From Dolomedes plantarius (Eukaryota > Arthropoda > Arachnida > Araneae > Dolomedidae), in contig OU015496.1 of the NCBI GenBank assembly GCA_907164885.2, positions 105,772,315 through 105,836,314 on the forward strand: a stretch of DNA of 64,000 bases, in the 5' to 3' direction. The position numbers and the translations under genes were made by a program. The notes under the pieces were generated by a model. The model had not been told where the DNA came from, did not search any database, and was given only the letters and a program-made list of their open reading frames with translations. Shown in pieces: positions 13,901-24,820 of this stretch. How positions within the stretch are numbered: position 1 is the stretch's first letter; each line of letters begins with the position of its first letter.

Positions 13901-16900
13901 TCTGTACCCACAGCCCCAACCTTTATCACCATAAGTTGAGGCATAATGGTCAACAGCAGAACACAGCCATGTATGTTCTACATTTGCTGTAGCCATACTG
14001 AAAGCTCGTATTTTAGGAATAAGACCTGTTAAAGGAACATTTTAAATAAAATAATTAAAAATAGATTAGGCTTAATTTTAAATGCAACAGATTTTTTTAA
14101 TCACATTTACAACAGGATTATATATATTTCTCAGTAACTATCTGTGAAAAACTTTGTGACTGGTGCTGCTTATTAAGTTTATTATACAACTTACAAATAT
14201 AAAATCTCTAATCTACCAACTTTGATTTAAAAATGTTTAAATGCAAGAGATAAAATACGTAAATTCTGATATATTTGATATTGATTTTAATATTTAAAGC
14301 GATATTTCTAGCAATACAATTCTACGTTATATACTTGATGCAGTTATCAGATTTTTTTTTAATCACTAATTTTATTTTATTTTAAAACAACTGGAACTGC
14401 ACATTTCTAAATGGAGTACTCATTTCTCCCTTCAGACATTGTAAGAAACATGTATCTGAAATACAATTTCTTTGCATCATATATTTAATTAATTTTATAG
14501 ATGAATTCTGACTATTTTTAAACTTAAGAAAAAATTAAAACTCTTCCTTTTATTATACATGTAATCAGAGGTGGGATTCAAATAAATTAACAACTGGTTC
14601 TATGTCCTAATGACCATTTTAAATACACCAAAAGATGTACCGAAAGGTAATTTAATAATTCATGCATTAATTACTCAAATAAAAACAATAAAAGAGATAC
14701 ACAAAACTAGATTGTTTTAAGAAAGAGTTTTAAAATATTAAATGCCAGACAAACTATTATTGAAGATATTTCCCCATTGCTGTTTGATTGGTGTCCTCAT
14801 TTGCAATTTTCTTTGCTTTTATCATAGGCTATGTGATTTATTCTTAACAACCTTTGTAGGAGTAAGATTCTATTCCTTTCCGATTAGACTGGACCAACCA
14901 CCTGGCGTAAGGTAGGTTAATTTTTAAAAAATGTTTGTCCTGTGAACAATGCAGCTGGCACTCATTAGCAAACGGTTCACAGAACCGATATCTACATTAA
15001 CTATTGGTTCTACAGAACTGGTGCAAACCGGCTCAATCCCACCACTGCATGATATCTTGTGATACACAAAGAGTAATTTCCTCTATCATACAAAGCATAC
15101 ATTAATACGAAAAATATTTTCAGTACCTTTTGTACATGAATGACCATCATCTACTCCATCTCTCTCAGCTATACATAATTCAACTTGTCTGTTATAATAA
15201 TCTGCAACACTCATTTCTCCAGCATATACAGCTCTCTGCATGTTAGTGATTGACTGTTCTTTAAAATTTCCTTGATTGTCCATTCCATATTGAGCTTGGA
15301 GAATACGGAATTCACGTTGTTCTCGTAACCTTTGTTCTTCTCTCTCTCGTCTTTCCATTTCAAGAGCTAGGAGATGATCAGCATTTCCATCTTCTTCAAA
15401 AATAAATTAATTTGTTCAAATTTCTATACTGTTTAATTCACAAAAGAAGTAATAAAAGTGAACAACATTAAGCTTGAGTCTCTCATTTCATACTATTATA
15501 TTTAACTTCTTTCGATTAATCTACAATGAGAATGATATTCAATAATTAAAAAAAATTGAGTTTTTACTGAAAAAAAATAATAGTTTAAGGCTTATCAAGG
15601 TAGGCAATTTAAAAATATCATACACAGATAATTTATTTAGAAAACACAGTGTTTATCCTCTTATGCAATTATTTACTCTTGAAACAAAAACCAAAAAGCC
15701 CTCATATGTATATTTAATCAAATTTTGATTGAATGAATTTATCCGATTTAACTTATATACATAATTATATACATTTATATATATACATAATTATATACAT
15801 TTATATATATACATAATTATAGCTTATATACATCCGATTAAACTTTTATCCAAGATTTAGATCCTAGGTTTTTTAAATTTTGATGAATTATTTAGTTTAG
15901 TAGTTTATTACTTTGAAAATAAATCTTCATAAAAGAGAGGTGAAAAAAAAAACAAGCTTTAAAAAAAGGGCAATTTATGCAGGTACGAATAACAGTATCC
16001 TATAAAATATATTTTTAATTAATCTAAAAAACATATTTACAACAATGTATTAATGCATAGTAAAGTAATGAATGTATACGAACAATTCTACTCTCCAAAC
16101 TACATTAAAGCTAAATAATACAGAAATTACAATTATAATATAAAAAAAAAAACAAACCTCTTTTCCCAGACTTAAGACGCAGTTTTTCTAATACTGGATT
16201 CAGCTGATTACTTTGAAAAAAAGCTACTGAAAAAAATAATTAAATCATCACTATCAGCAATAAAATAGAAGTCTTGCTAACATAGTTTGAGCAAAAAAAT
16301 TAATTTATACAATAATAGGGTAAAATAAATATTACTTTAAAAATTTATAAAAACTTTAATTTCTTCAAACAATGACTCTTTAATAATACTCTAGAACAAT
16401 TAAAATTTTTTAACAAAGACAATTTCTGATTGAATGAATGATCAAAATCAAAGAGATAACTCAAAGGATATACAAATATTTTAGAATAAACTGCACATTT
16501 CAAAACATGAAATTTCTACTGTTGAAAACAAATTTAAGATCAGATATTCCCACTTGATTAACAATGAATCTTAATGAAGAAAAAAAATTTACTACATATC
16601 TTTGATTTTAATATTTTCCAAAACATTTAAGAATAATTTATACATAATTAGGTTTAAAAAAAAACAAACCAACAAATACCTTACAAAATTGCCAATATTA
16701 AAGTAAAATACACAAACTTATCCTAAGGTACATTCTAAAGTTTTCATCATTAAATACAAAGTCAATACATATAAAAAGTTTCTGTGATCAGGTTTTTTAA
16801 AACATACCATCTACAGAACATATAAGGCATTAAAATTTATATTAAATTACTATTTAACACAAAAAAATAAATATTTACAAATGAAAAACTATCAAACTAG

Positions 16901-18881
16901 TGACATACACACACATGTTGGCTATTTTAAATAAAATAAATACATTTTTCTGGATATATTATAAAAAAGTTTAAAAAACCATATGGAAAAATATTCACAA
17001 CTTCATATTTCTAAAATCCACTAAGTAATTAATCTAATACCTTAGGAAAATATTTTATTTTTTTTTGCAATTCATAAGAAACTCATGTAAAACATCACTA
17101 GATACAAATTGATATAGCCATGCAATGTTACTTAAATATCATAAATCCCCAAATTGGATAAATAATTTTTAAAAATCCATTAGTGTAAATCATTGGAAAC
17201 AAACATCTCATAACAAAAGTGTGAATAACATACAGCTTTCTTTAAATTATATTTAAATGTAAAATAAAAGACTATATGTTTTAGCAACTAAGTAAAACTC
17301 TTTGAACATCCTGAATACAGATAGCTATGATTTCTTCATCTTTACCCTCCTTTTATTACTTCATGCATTTACTAATAAAACTTAAAGCAAATTTTTCTCA
17401 ATGACTTTTTAAAATATATTCATACAGATATAGGCCAGGTGATGGCCGAATCGCTAGGGCACTGGTATTTGGTTCAGATCCTGTGGGTTTGAGTCCCACT
17501 GTTGGCATGGATATTTGTAGCCATTCGGAATCAGCTTTAAATTGTAGGTCCTGGTCTAATTAGCCCTTGTGTAACAAAAGTAGTGCTCTAAACCAAACCA
17601 TACAGATATAGATTTTAAATAGAAAAACTAATGTAATACACTGTTTATAGAATTGGATGTAAGCTCTTTTTCTTAAAAGCTTTCTTTAACACTATACAAC
17701 ATTTAATAATAACATCTTATTAATCAGTGAATAATACATACAATTGTTTAGCGTTTAAGTAACACATTTAACACAATTAATAAAATCCAAGGATAATTGA
17801 AATTTTAAAAATAAACATTAAATTTCATTTTAAACTTTTTCTCAAAAGCCTACAGACATAAGCTATATATAAATAACAATCTGTACACAATTATTTTTAA
17901 CATAAATAACCTTACAGCAGGACATTCAAATAAAGTACACTCTCTAACTATAACCCAACATACAGAGATATAGACTCTTTAAACATTTATTCAAATACAT
18001 GTTACATCTTGCATAAAAAATTTCTTTAGATATAAATTTTAAACCAGATCACAGACTTAAATAAAATAACTCATCTTACCATCTGAAATTGGAGTTAATC
18101 CATACGGAGTTCTTGGAGAGCATACAAGACCATTCGGGGACATTGGGCTAAAATGTTCTTCTATATGTGAAGCTAATTCTAAACTACACATGAAGTCTGA
18201 GCATCCACAAACAGGGCAACAATCATTAGAATTTTCATCTCCAGGAGTTGCTTGTGTTGATTTAACAGGACTTAATACATCATTATGATCAACATTAACA
18301 TGCAACTCAACATCATGACTGGAGTCAAAATTTCTGTCACAAAGTGGACAAAGGAATGGACTAGAGCCTCCATCATTATTCAAAAATTCAGGAAAAGATG
18401 GGCTTGTCAGGTCGAAATGCCGTCTATTCACATGCTCTTGAAGTTTGGTTGGCGATTTATTTGAGTAGTCACATAATGGACAAACAGACTGGTCATTTCC
18501 TCTAGGGCTTAATAATACTTTTTTAATTTTCTCGGGATTAAGATTTAATGAAAGATTTGCTCTTAAAGGAGAGCCTTCAGAGGCAGATGCAAAATTATTA
18601 TCTGGTAAACCATTACTACACGAAGAAACGTCATCCATTGACTCGCTAGAGGACACAGTAAACTGAACATTATCTTCGGTAGGAGTTAAAAAATCTAAAT
18701 GCGTTGAATTTACATGATACACCATTTCATCTGCAGATATGTCACCCAAATCGCAGAATGGACAAGATATAGCACCTTCAATATGAGCGATTAATGTATG
18801 AGATCTCATTTCTTCCTCTGAAAGCTCCTCTTTCCCACAAATGTCACAGCTATATACATGATCAGGATGTTTAGCTGCCAT
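4899..18881 (-). CDS. ZUP1: Zinc finger-containing ubiquitin peptidase 1-like (ZUFSP/ZUP1), 8 coding exons
   Basis: Predicted 630-residue K63-linkage deubiquitinase of the peptidase C78/ZUFSP family, which acts in the nucleus in genome maintenance (family knowledge). The exons on the minus strand, joined by GT-AG introns in consistent phase, are 18881-18080, 16226-16158, 15393-15127, 14025-13837, 12728-12560, 11228-11101, 7006-6783 and 4943-4899. They sum to 1893 nt, a whole number of codons. Visible order: five C2H2-like fingers (residues 12-33, 40-61, 134-155, 178-199, 222-243), a charged helical arm (about 300-365), then the protease with Cys418 in GWGCGYRN, His543 in QHHGHSRT and Asp564 in VFDPS. 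The His-Asp spacing of 21 matches the human enzyme as I recall it. The length is slightly above human (about 578), mainly in the N-terminal part. The start is the first ATG of the finger exon. Introns are loaded with repeats, but every coding exon is open. Confidence 0.93.
5042..5760. repeat. Palindromic MITE-like repeat (family also at 35450-36090)
   Basis: Outer ends are imperfect inverted repeats around GATGGTGGACYTT. Inside, AAATGCTCCTTGCG and, inverted, CGAGGAGCATTT form a second symmetric pair. The same internal phrases recur in the copy near 35.5 kb. It lies in the last ZUP1 intron, has no coding capacity, and I found no convincing target duplication. Confidence 0.5.
6783..7006 (-). 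CDS. ZUP1: ZUP1 exon 7: catalytic His and Asp
   Basis: Begins GHSRTIIGLEE (His543) and continues to LLVFDPSHCKSQM (Asp564), then the C-terminal strand region with RRPLSALKARQYQLVYVDG. Acceptor TTACAG, donor GTAAAA. The preceding 4.1-kb intron is swollen by the truncated gypsy copy. Confidence 0.93.
7223..7350. repeat. Perfect 28-bp inverted repeat (7223-7250 / 7323-7350)
   Basis: The arms begin AATATATTACAGTAAGCT and are exact reverse complements. The second arm sits exactly at the junction between the duplicated 40-bp target and the end of the gypsy LTR. This suggests filler DNA copied from the nearby flank during repair. Confidence 0.85.
7280..7319. repeat. 40-bp direct duplication, left copy
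   Basis: Identical to 10117-10156 and flanks the truncated gypsy element. This is far longer than the 4-6 bp made by a gypsy integrase. Confidence 0.85.
8106..8630 (-). pseudogene. Gypsy pol remnant: integrase C-terminal region
   Basis: Continues in the gag frame after a stop and contains another in-frame TAG. Recognisable pieces are HVTTGYTPSKMLSGRDLRLP (end of the integrase core) and GDKVWFWNPIRLKGLSSKL ... SWNGPYTLLKRLKDVV with HYDRIAPYY (the C-terminal domain that binds DNA). A short NDEVRKD ... LKDPELRPI linker shows that the deletion removed everything from protease to most of integrase. Confidence 0.75.
8631..10052 (-). pseudogene. Gypsy gag with coiled-coil repeats and zinc knuckle (two in-frame stops)
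   Basis: One frame from ATG at 10052 to a stop at 8631, interrupted by TAG (9375-9377) and TAA (9102-9104). The N-terminal about 190 residues are a coiled coil built from repeated units such as NKFENMEEKFDKV and NKFETMEEKFGD. A capsid-like region follows (QRLDFGALSSTLELCFG ... QELASDVEWLSHL), then a CCHC knuckle CWSCSGEDHTRRNC (Cx2Cx4Hx4C). Gag would package element RNA. The stops mean this copy makes at most the coiled-coil part. Confidence 0.8.
10117..10156. repeat. 40-bp direct duplication, right copy
   Basis: Exact copy of 7280-7319, joined directly to the last about 40 nt of a 5'-truncated LTR with a TCTC overlap. Confidence 0.85.
11101..11228 (-). CDS. ZUP1: ZUP1 exon 6: protease core up to the catalytic His loop
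   Basis: Encodes DCHQPTGPNCTHPEMFSWV and PPVYLQHH. The Gly codon preceding catalytic His543 is split across the following intron. Acceptor ATTTAG, donor GTAAAA. Confidence 0.92.
11951..12180 (+). mobile_element. tRNA-derived SINE with poly(A) tail
   Basis: The head resembles a tRNA gene: A-box-like TGGTGTAATGGTTAGCG and B box GGTTCAAATCC (about 12013-12023), followed by an unrelated body and a 14-nt A run (12167-12180). The tail and body show a retroposon rather than a functional tRNA. It lies in ZUP1 intron 5, antisense to the gene. A target duplication is not clear (TATGGTTAA / TATAGTTAA is imperfect). Confidence 0.75.
12560..12728 (-). CDS. ZUP1: ZUP1 exon 5: protease core
   Basis: Encodes IPSISKLQQLIETAW and GFDPAGCEQLGGRL ... 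WIGATEV, family-conserved segments between the catalytic Cys and His. Acceptor TTTTAG, donor GTACAG. Confidence 0.92.
13837..14025 (-). CDS. ZUP1: ZUP1 exon 4: catalytic cysteine
   Basis: Contains GDKGWGCGYRNIQMMLS, the nucleophile loop of peptidase C78 (Cys418). Acceptor TAACAG, donor GTGAGA. The reading phase joins exon 3 through a split Gly codon. Confidence 0.93.
14566..15047. mobile_element. hAT MITE, 482 bp, in ZUP1 intron 3
   Basis: Ends are CAGAGGTGGGATTCA and, inverted, CAGTGGTGGGATTGA. The flanks CATGTAAT (14558-14565) and CATGATAT (15048-15055) look like an 8-bp duplication with two changes. No coding capacity. Confidence 0.75.
15127..15393 (-). CDS. ZUP1: ZUP1 exon 3: charged helical ubiquitin-binding arm
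   Basis: Encodes a long Glu/Arg-rich helix (EMERREREEQRLREQREF) followed by LQAQYGMDNQG and VDDGHSCTKG. These correspond to the conserved arm and MIU-like segment just before the protease in the family. Acceptor TTGAAG, donor GTACTG. Confidence 0.92.
16158..16226 (-). CDS. ZUP1: ZUP1 exon 2: linker
   Basis: A 69-nt exon with acceptor TTTCAG and donor GTTTGT. It encodes the hydrophilic linker NQLNPVLEKLRLKSGKRG that joins the fingers to the helical arm. It was found by phase and splice signals, being too short to stand out as an open frame. Confidence 0.8.
17434..17598 (+). mobile_element. Short tRNA-derived SINE with 13-bp target duplication
   Basis: A box-like TGGCCGAATCGCTAGG and B box GGTTTGAGTCC in tRNA-like spacing, total 165 bp. 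Flanked by a perfect 13-bp duplication, CATACAGATATAG, at 17421-17433 and 17599-17611. That is typical of LINE-machinery retroposition. No long A tail. Located in ZUP1 intron 1. Confidence 0.82.
18080..18881 (-). CDS. ZUP1: ZUP1 exon 1: start codon and five zinc fingers
   Basis: Encodes residues 1-267 plus one base. All five fingers have the Cys-x2-Cys ... His-x4/5-His layout; fingers 3 and 4 start CPLC. Human ZUP1 is usually described with four fingers, so the fifth (CPVC ... HIEEH) may be a lineage difference or a degenerate finger not counted in vertebrates. Ends at donor G|GTAAGA. Confidence 0.92.
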
Positions 18882-19478
18882 AATTGCAGATTTACTAAAT
18901 AAAAGCTCTCTTAGTTTTGAACAGTGTTTTTCATTTGTTTTATTTCAAGAAATGACTTCAAATGTAATACGACTGAAGTTGTAAGATGCGCAAATTAATT
19001 CTGCTAGTTTTCATAAACTTTGTAACTGAGAAAAAACACACAGCAACATTTATATAATTTCTTCTTGCCTGCATTGCATGCGTCTCTGAAAACTTCAAGA
19101 GATCTTTAAAATCAATCTAATGTAGCTAAATATTAGCTGTTTAAATTAACCCAAAATGATTTCCAGTACACAAAATTTTAAATATCCTCTAACGGTAGAA
19201 ATAAAGGGACAGAACCGGCTGAAAATTAATAAACTTTAACCGCACACCCAAACGATCAAGTCAAATTTTCACAGCTTGGGCCGTTCGAAAACGTCGTTGA
19301 GATCATTGAGTTGTTTGAAATAGCAAGCTTCGATAGCAGAGTCTGTCTAGTTGAATGCACTATCATGTGGCTAGAGGCAGTACGCAGTCTTGCACTCCCT
19401 TTGCACTCACATTACGTTTGAAAGTGTTAATCAAAATTGGAAAGGATTACTTCTGAAAAAAAAAATTAAAGATATGTA
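18882..19478 (-). promoter_or_regulatory. ZUP1 5' UTR and upstream region
   Basis: The region immediately upstream of the ZUP1 start codon on the minus strand. It is noncoding and somewhat richer in CG around 19230-19400 (for example GAAAACGTCGTTGAGATC), as a housekeeping promoter might be. No TATA box is assigned and the transcription start is unknown. Confidence 0.35.
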
Positions 19479-19935
19479 CAGTAACCACCGCTCATAGTGA
19501 TCAGTGGATATAAGAATCAACCGTTTATAACAGAGGTACTCAACCTGTGGCCCGCGGGCCGCATGCGGCCCGTCAAGCAAATATGTGTGGCCCAGAACAC
19601 ATTAATTTTTATTTTTTCATTGTCAGAAACGTAATAAATAAAAACTGGCATTCTAAGTATATTTATATATTTTTTAATAATTTTATAAGTTTTATGATAA
19701 CGCGAGCAATCATCGCTCGCTGAGATCTAACTGAAACTGACGCCTGCGGCACTTAACTATAAACTCAATGGTCTTGACTCTTAACCAACAAAAAGATTTT
19801 TACATCTAAATTTGCGTTTCCATCGGAAACACCACCGCCCTATGATGACATGTTTGACATGTCTAAAGTTAAGTAATAAGATATTTATCTGTGGTAATAA
19901 CGTTTATGCGTGATATTTTTATGATTTTATTTTAA

Positions 19936-21740
19936 GTGCCTATTACGCGAAACGGATCAGCCTGCTTTGCTGTTTTGAACGTCTTGTTTCGCTATAATTT
20001 AATATCCATAATGGCAGGAGTTTCTTCAAACGGCAAACGAAAATTGTCTGATGAAAAGAGAGTTTTTCAAGACAATTGGGAAGAAGAATATTTCGTTGTT
20101 GAAAATAAAAATAATTTGGTCACATGCATGATCTGTCGTGAGAATGTTATATTCAAAAATAAAACATTGTTCGTCATTATACTACGAAACACAAAGCATT
20201 AAATGACACTTTTCCTCGTGGCTCTTGGATAAGAAGTGAAAATTTAACTTTTGTCAAGAAATCATTGCAACAAGAACAAAATATTCTATCAGTGGCTATT
20301 TCACAAAATTCATCGGTGACAAGAGCGTCGTATGAAATTTGTTGCATACTTGGAAAATATATGAAACCATTTACTGACGCAGAGGTTGTGAAGGAATGCT
20401 TTCTCGGTGCTTCTAACGTATTATTTGATAAATTTAGCATTAAAAAGCAAATAATAAATTAAATCAAAAACATGCAGCTTTCTGATTCTACCTGCGCTAG
20501 CCGCATTGAAGATATTGCAACACACGTTTTCAATCGCATCTTAGAAGACTTGAAAAGCTATAAATATTTTAGTTTGGCTTTCGATTCTAGCACCGATATT
20601 TCAGTGACATCGCAATGTTCAGTTTTGTTAGATTCTGTACTGAACGAAATATTATTCACGAAGATTTTTTGAAATTTCTTCCTATGAAAAATCAAACCAG
20701 AGGCACGTACTATATTAGTAATATTAGTACATTCGATAATATTAGTACATTCCTGAAGAACAATCATATTGATATAAAAAAATTAGTTTGTATATTCACG
20801 GATGGATGTCCTTCAATGACCGGATCTGAAATGGGATTTGTTGCCCTATTGAAAAAGAAATACCATTTAACAAATCTCTTGTCTTTTCACTGTATCATAC
20901 ACCAAGAGAACTTAGCAGCAAGTATCTCTGTTTGCGAAATAGGTGCCTTAATGAAGACCGTAATAAATCTAGTGAATTATATCCGAGCACGAGAATTGAA
21001 TCACAGAAAATTTAAAATTATTTTAGAAGAATTAAACTGTAATTATAGCGACATCCTTTTGCATACCTCAGTGAGATGGCTAAGCCGAGGAAAAGTTCTG
21101 GTGCTATTTTTTTTCTTTAAGACAAGAAATTATTTTGTTTTTAGAGCAAAACAACAAAATTTACAGCGAACTTAATAATGATGGATGGTGGTTCTTTTAG
21201 CTTTTCTATGCGACATCACAGAAAAACTTAGTGAGCTTAAAAATGATACTAATGAGCTTAAGAATGATACTAATCTGAAAGCTATTTTTAAACAAAAGAG
21301 AGAGGAAAACGAGTACATAAATTTTTGGAAATTAGTCCCTGAAAAATACAAAACTATACAAAATTGTGCCTTTCTGTTGCTCACCTTATTCGCATCAACG
21401 TATGTTTGTGAATCATCCTATTCTAAAATGAAATATGCGAAAAACGCATACAGGAATCGACTTAGGGCCTGTTCACATAGGATTCCGTAGCGTTGCGTTA
21501 AGGAAAAGATGACGTTGAGACGAAAATAAACCAATCATATGCCTCCAAACGATTAGCAATGAAATTTTTAACGCCTATGATTGGTTCATTTTCGTCTCAA
21601 CATCATATTTTCCTTAACGCAACGCAACGAACTCCTATGTGAACAGGACCTTACTGATTCTCACCTTGATGACGTATTGAAGCTAGCATGTAGCAATTAG
21701 AAACCCGATTTGTCTGATGTAGTAAAAAAATGTCTTCAGT
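19936..21740 (+). pseudogene. hAT transposase relic (GTF2IRD2-like)
   Basis: Pieces in order: a BED-like N-terminus (RVFQDNWEEEYFVVE ... CMICRENV); FTDAEVVKECFLGA; a first catalytic region (YFSLAFDSSTDIS); FTDGCPSMTGSEMGFVALLK; the helical-insertion region with HCIIHQENLAASI; and the dimerisation region STYVCESSYSKMKYAKN ... RNRL, which resumes after the MITE with DSHLDDVLKLACSN. There are at least two frameshifts, an in-frame stop after residue QIIN, and a deletion near 21100-21190. The family is often domesticated in vertebrates; this copy is dead. Confidence 0.82.
21465..21650. mobile_element. PIF/Harbinger-type MITE, 186 bp, TTA target
   Basis: Long inverted repeats starting GGGCCTGTTCACATAGGA / GGTCCTGTTCACATAGGA and extending about 70 bp, so the element is nearly all hairpin. 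Flanked by TTA at 21462-21464 and 21651-21653. It splits the hAT transposase at a conserved RNRL|TDSH site. Confidence 0.85.
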
Positions 21741-23424
21741 ATCAATAATTACAAGATAAAAAGAACTTTTTATATACCATGTTTTTAAATTTTCTGTTGA
21801 ATCACATAAACTTGACAATTCTATGTATTAATAAATGCTTTTTTAAAATTTTTTTGATGAATTATCCTATCAACTTGAAATAAAATGAAGTTAATTGGAA
21901 GTTAACTTGCGTTTAACATTTCGTTCTCGTCCGAGCGATAGATGACTGCACCAGTCTACAAAACAAAATTAACTGAAAATGAATTGAAACTGCTTAAAGA
22001 TGGCTAAAAGTTTCAGATGTCTAGCTAGTCGGGAAGTTAGTTAAAAATCGATTGCAAGATTTGTAGTGGAGAAACACACAAACAAACAAGAAAGCGGGTT
22101 AATAAAAACATGTAAAAAATCACACTAATTTTTAAATAAACAATTGGGAGAAAGTTTAATTTTGAGTTTTTGTTTTTGTTTTTGTTTGAATAATGTATTT
22201 TGAAGTACACAAATATGATGAAAAAATCATATTGGGAAATACGCTGTTGTTAATATTTGAGCTAGTATTGACTGGTATGATGATAAATATTAAGTACTGT
22301 TATTCTGTTTTAATTGTAGAAAACATTTGTTGATTTATCAGGTGGTATGCATCCTTATCTTTAATCAAACGGAGTTCAACCAATAATGTTTTTCCTCATA
22401 AGGATTTTTTTCGTCATAACACTATAACGTTGCGGACCTTTCAATTTGGAAATTATGTGAATGCAGCCCGAGGCAAAAAAAGGTTGAGTATGGCTGGTTT
22501 ATAAGAATCAATATCGCAAAAACAAAAACACATTTATTATTTCCATGTTAAAATTTTCGCTTTAAAGAATCAATCCACCGGTTTTAAGAATCAGCTTACA
22601 CTCTTCGCTTTTCTTTCATTTTTCCAAAAAAGTCGCGTAAACCCTCAAAAGGCACGAAGTTCTTTCTTAATTTCTCTTAATGAAAGAGTGATAAGATGGG
22701 ATGGAATAGAGTTGTAAAATGCATCTCTTTCTTTGTTAGACATAACATAATAGTTTCCTCTTAAATGCTTTAGCACAACACCGTCCTATTAGCTTGACCC
22801 GGGGGCATCTTTACCCGTCCGGGTCCAATTTCACTTTTCTCCACTCACAAAGACAGGGACTCTTTTTTCCCACCTCCCACATCCTGGTTGCGGATTCCTG
22901 GACCCTGAAACACATAAATCTTCGGCGAAGTGTCCACTATCACTTAGGCAAACCCGACATTAGTAGATTCAGCACGTTATCAAACTGTGAAACGTAAGCT
23001 AGAATTGTGAATCTTCGTCTGAGACTTTTGGTATTGAAAGAGGTATAAACAGCCTCCTGAAAACTTCATTACGTCAAACTACCATAGAAAACTTTTTCTT
23101 GCTCCCTTCCTGTAGTTGAAATGTTAAAACTGTTAAGCAGGTATTTTGTAACAAATATTGGATTTTTTTTTCTTACTATAATCATGTGTATCAACTTATA
23201 GGTCTAGAAATTAAGTTGTATTTTTAAAATTATAAAAAATAATTTTAGTAAAAGATAATTAACGTAAATTAAAGAGTATTTTATGGAAAATTATCTAATG
23301 TATGTATATACTGTATATGTGTGTGTGCCTGTCCAAAAACCTAAATTTCGGCTATAAGAATTAACCGCTTATAAGAATCAAAAACAGTAATAACAAACGT
23401 GATTCTTATAAGCGGAAATCACTG

Positions 23425-24510
23425 TAATTTATTTTCAATCCGTGTGCATAGGTAAAAACGGATTCAGCACTTCTTGTGCGCTTGTTTTAAGAATAAAACG
23501 TATAGTTTGAATGTAAGGCTTTCCTCACACAGAGCATTGGCTTTCGTAGCTTTTCACCTAAGCAACGTGAGGTGCTTTTTATAAATATAGAAGAGAAACT
23601 TTTGATATCTTACCGTTAAGTACAACAGTTTTGGAAGCTAGCAACTGTTGTTTAAGCCCTCGGTTCTAGGCTCATTATTTTTTGTTTCCTTTTTGCTGCC
23701 GAGCGGCGCCTTTTTAAATTTTTTTTATTTTTTAATTACCCTAAATAGCGATCCGGTGGTTCAGTTCGGGGAGCCATATCATGGTGGCTCCGCGGGGTAG
23801 GATGCGTCCTGTGACTTATGATTTATTTTGAGTATCTGACAACGCTTCCCAAGCTTGCGACTCATCCCTCCAAAATCCCTCCACATCCGAATTCGGCCGA
23901 TTCGTGGTCTCTGTTGATTTTTTTTTTATATGTTCAAACCTTATCGCTTATTTTTGCTCTCCTTGGATACCACGTTTCACCCTTGTTTCGCGGTCGTAGC
24001 CCTTATGCCAGTGTAAACAAGTTTTTTGCCTCTACTGGAGCTTTTTTTAATCGCCCCTCTTCCATTTCTTTCTGTCCTCTCCGTTTTCTTTGCGACCACG
24101 CCACCTTGTGTGGTTCTCGTTACGTGGGATTCATCCCATAGGACTGGGATGTGGGCAGCACCGTCTCGTGTTGTGCGGGTTGACCCTCGACTGTGGTCTA
24201 TGCCCTACCGGCAGGGACTTTTCCCCGAAGGTCTTGTTGCTATGTCGAGCCTTGTCTAGTGGGTTGGAGCAAAGTTGATGACAGTCAAAATATCGCTAAA
24301 CGAACTCAAATAACAAGAAGACGAGCGTATGTTTCAATAAAGAAACTCTTCTGCCATACTTTTAACACCATCATTAAACGATTACAAACGTTACACCTTT
24401 AACGTCTAAAATTCTGTGCAATTCTTTCCAAACTCAAATTAAGTTTGGAAATGTAATGCAAAGTATCTAATGTAAGTGCAACATCTAAATAATCCTCAAG
24501 GATCTCTTAT
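23425..24510. other. Unassigned DNA with a CpG-rich block (about 23690-24290)
   Basis: The block is unusually rich in CG dinucleotides for this window and is preceded by a T-rich stretch. Several overlapping short frames are open but none resembles a protein. It could be the 5' UTR/promoter part of a LINE or a decayed CpG-rich repeat. I cannot identify it. Confidence 0.3.
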
Positions 24511-24820
24511 GCCGCATTTACACTTTCGAGATCGCGCTACCCACAAGACATTCTCGAGACATTAGTCACGTTTCTGCATCGACGCGAGTGTCTGTTCTCA
24601 CATTTCCGCCTCTTGCTGTGAACAAGACTTCCCGTCGCAACTTCCCGTCACCATTCTCCCCTTTGACCTCCCTGCGCCATTCGTCCCTTTGACGCGTACC
24701 AGAAAACCACTCCCGAAGCGAGCGCCACGATTGGCGAGGAGAAACGGCGAGAACACCGTTTACACATTCGTCCCCCGCGATTTGACTGTGTCACTGCTAT
24801 CGCGACTGTGTAAATGCGGT
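24511..24820. mobile_element. TIR MITE, about 310 bp
   Basis: Ends GCCGCATTTACAC and, inverted, ACCGCATTTACAC, with a following TCGMGA similarity. CpG-rich interior, no coding. Superfamily not assigned because the flanks give no clear duplication. Confidence 0.55.

Larger units (their letters stand above)
19531..22496 (+). mobile_element. hAT transposon (GTF2IRD2/ZBED-like), nested
   Basis: Terminal repeats CAGAGGTACTCAACCT and, inverted, CAGCCATACTCAACCT, flanked by a perfect 8-bp duplication GTTTATAA (19523-19530 and 22497-22504). It carries a broken transposase gene and is itself interrupted by a Harbinger MITE. Confidence 0.9.
19479..23424. mobile_element. Tigger-like non-autonomous element, copy 1, split by a hAT insertion
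   Basis: Ends CAGTAACCACCGCT and, inverted, CAGTGATTTCCGCT, each bordered by TA. Removing the inner hAT and its duplication leaves about 970 bp, matching the uninterrupted inverted copy at 32327-33299. No transposase of its own. Confidence 0.85.

Noticed and set aside
17434..17510. Possible tRNA-Leu/Ser gene
   Set aside because: 13-bp target duplications around a 165-bp unit show a SINE copy.
22794..22997. 67-codon plus-strand frame
   Set aside because: It lies in the Tigger-like element; the corresponding part of the copy at 32.3-33.3 kb is diverged and not obviously open, and no protein family is recognisable.
24026..24402. Cluster of overlapping plus-strand frames
   Set aside because: Several frames open together in a CpG-rich block reflects composition; none shows protein-like motifs.
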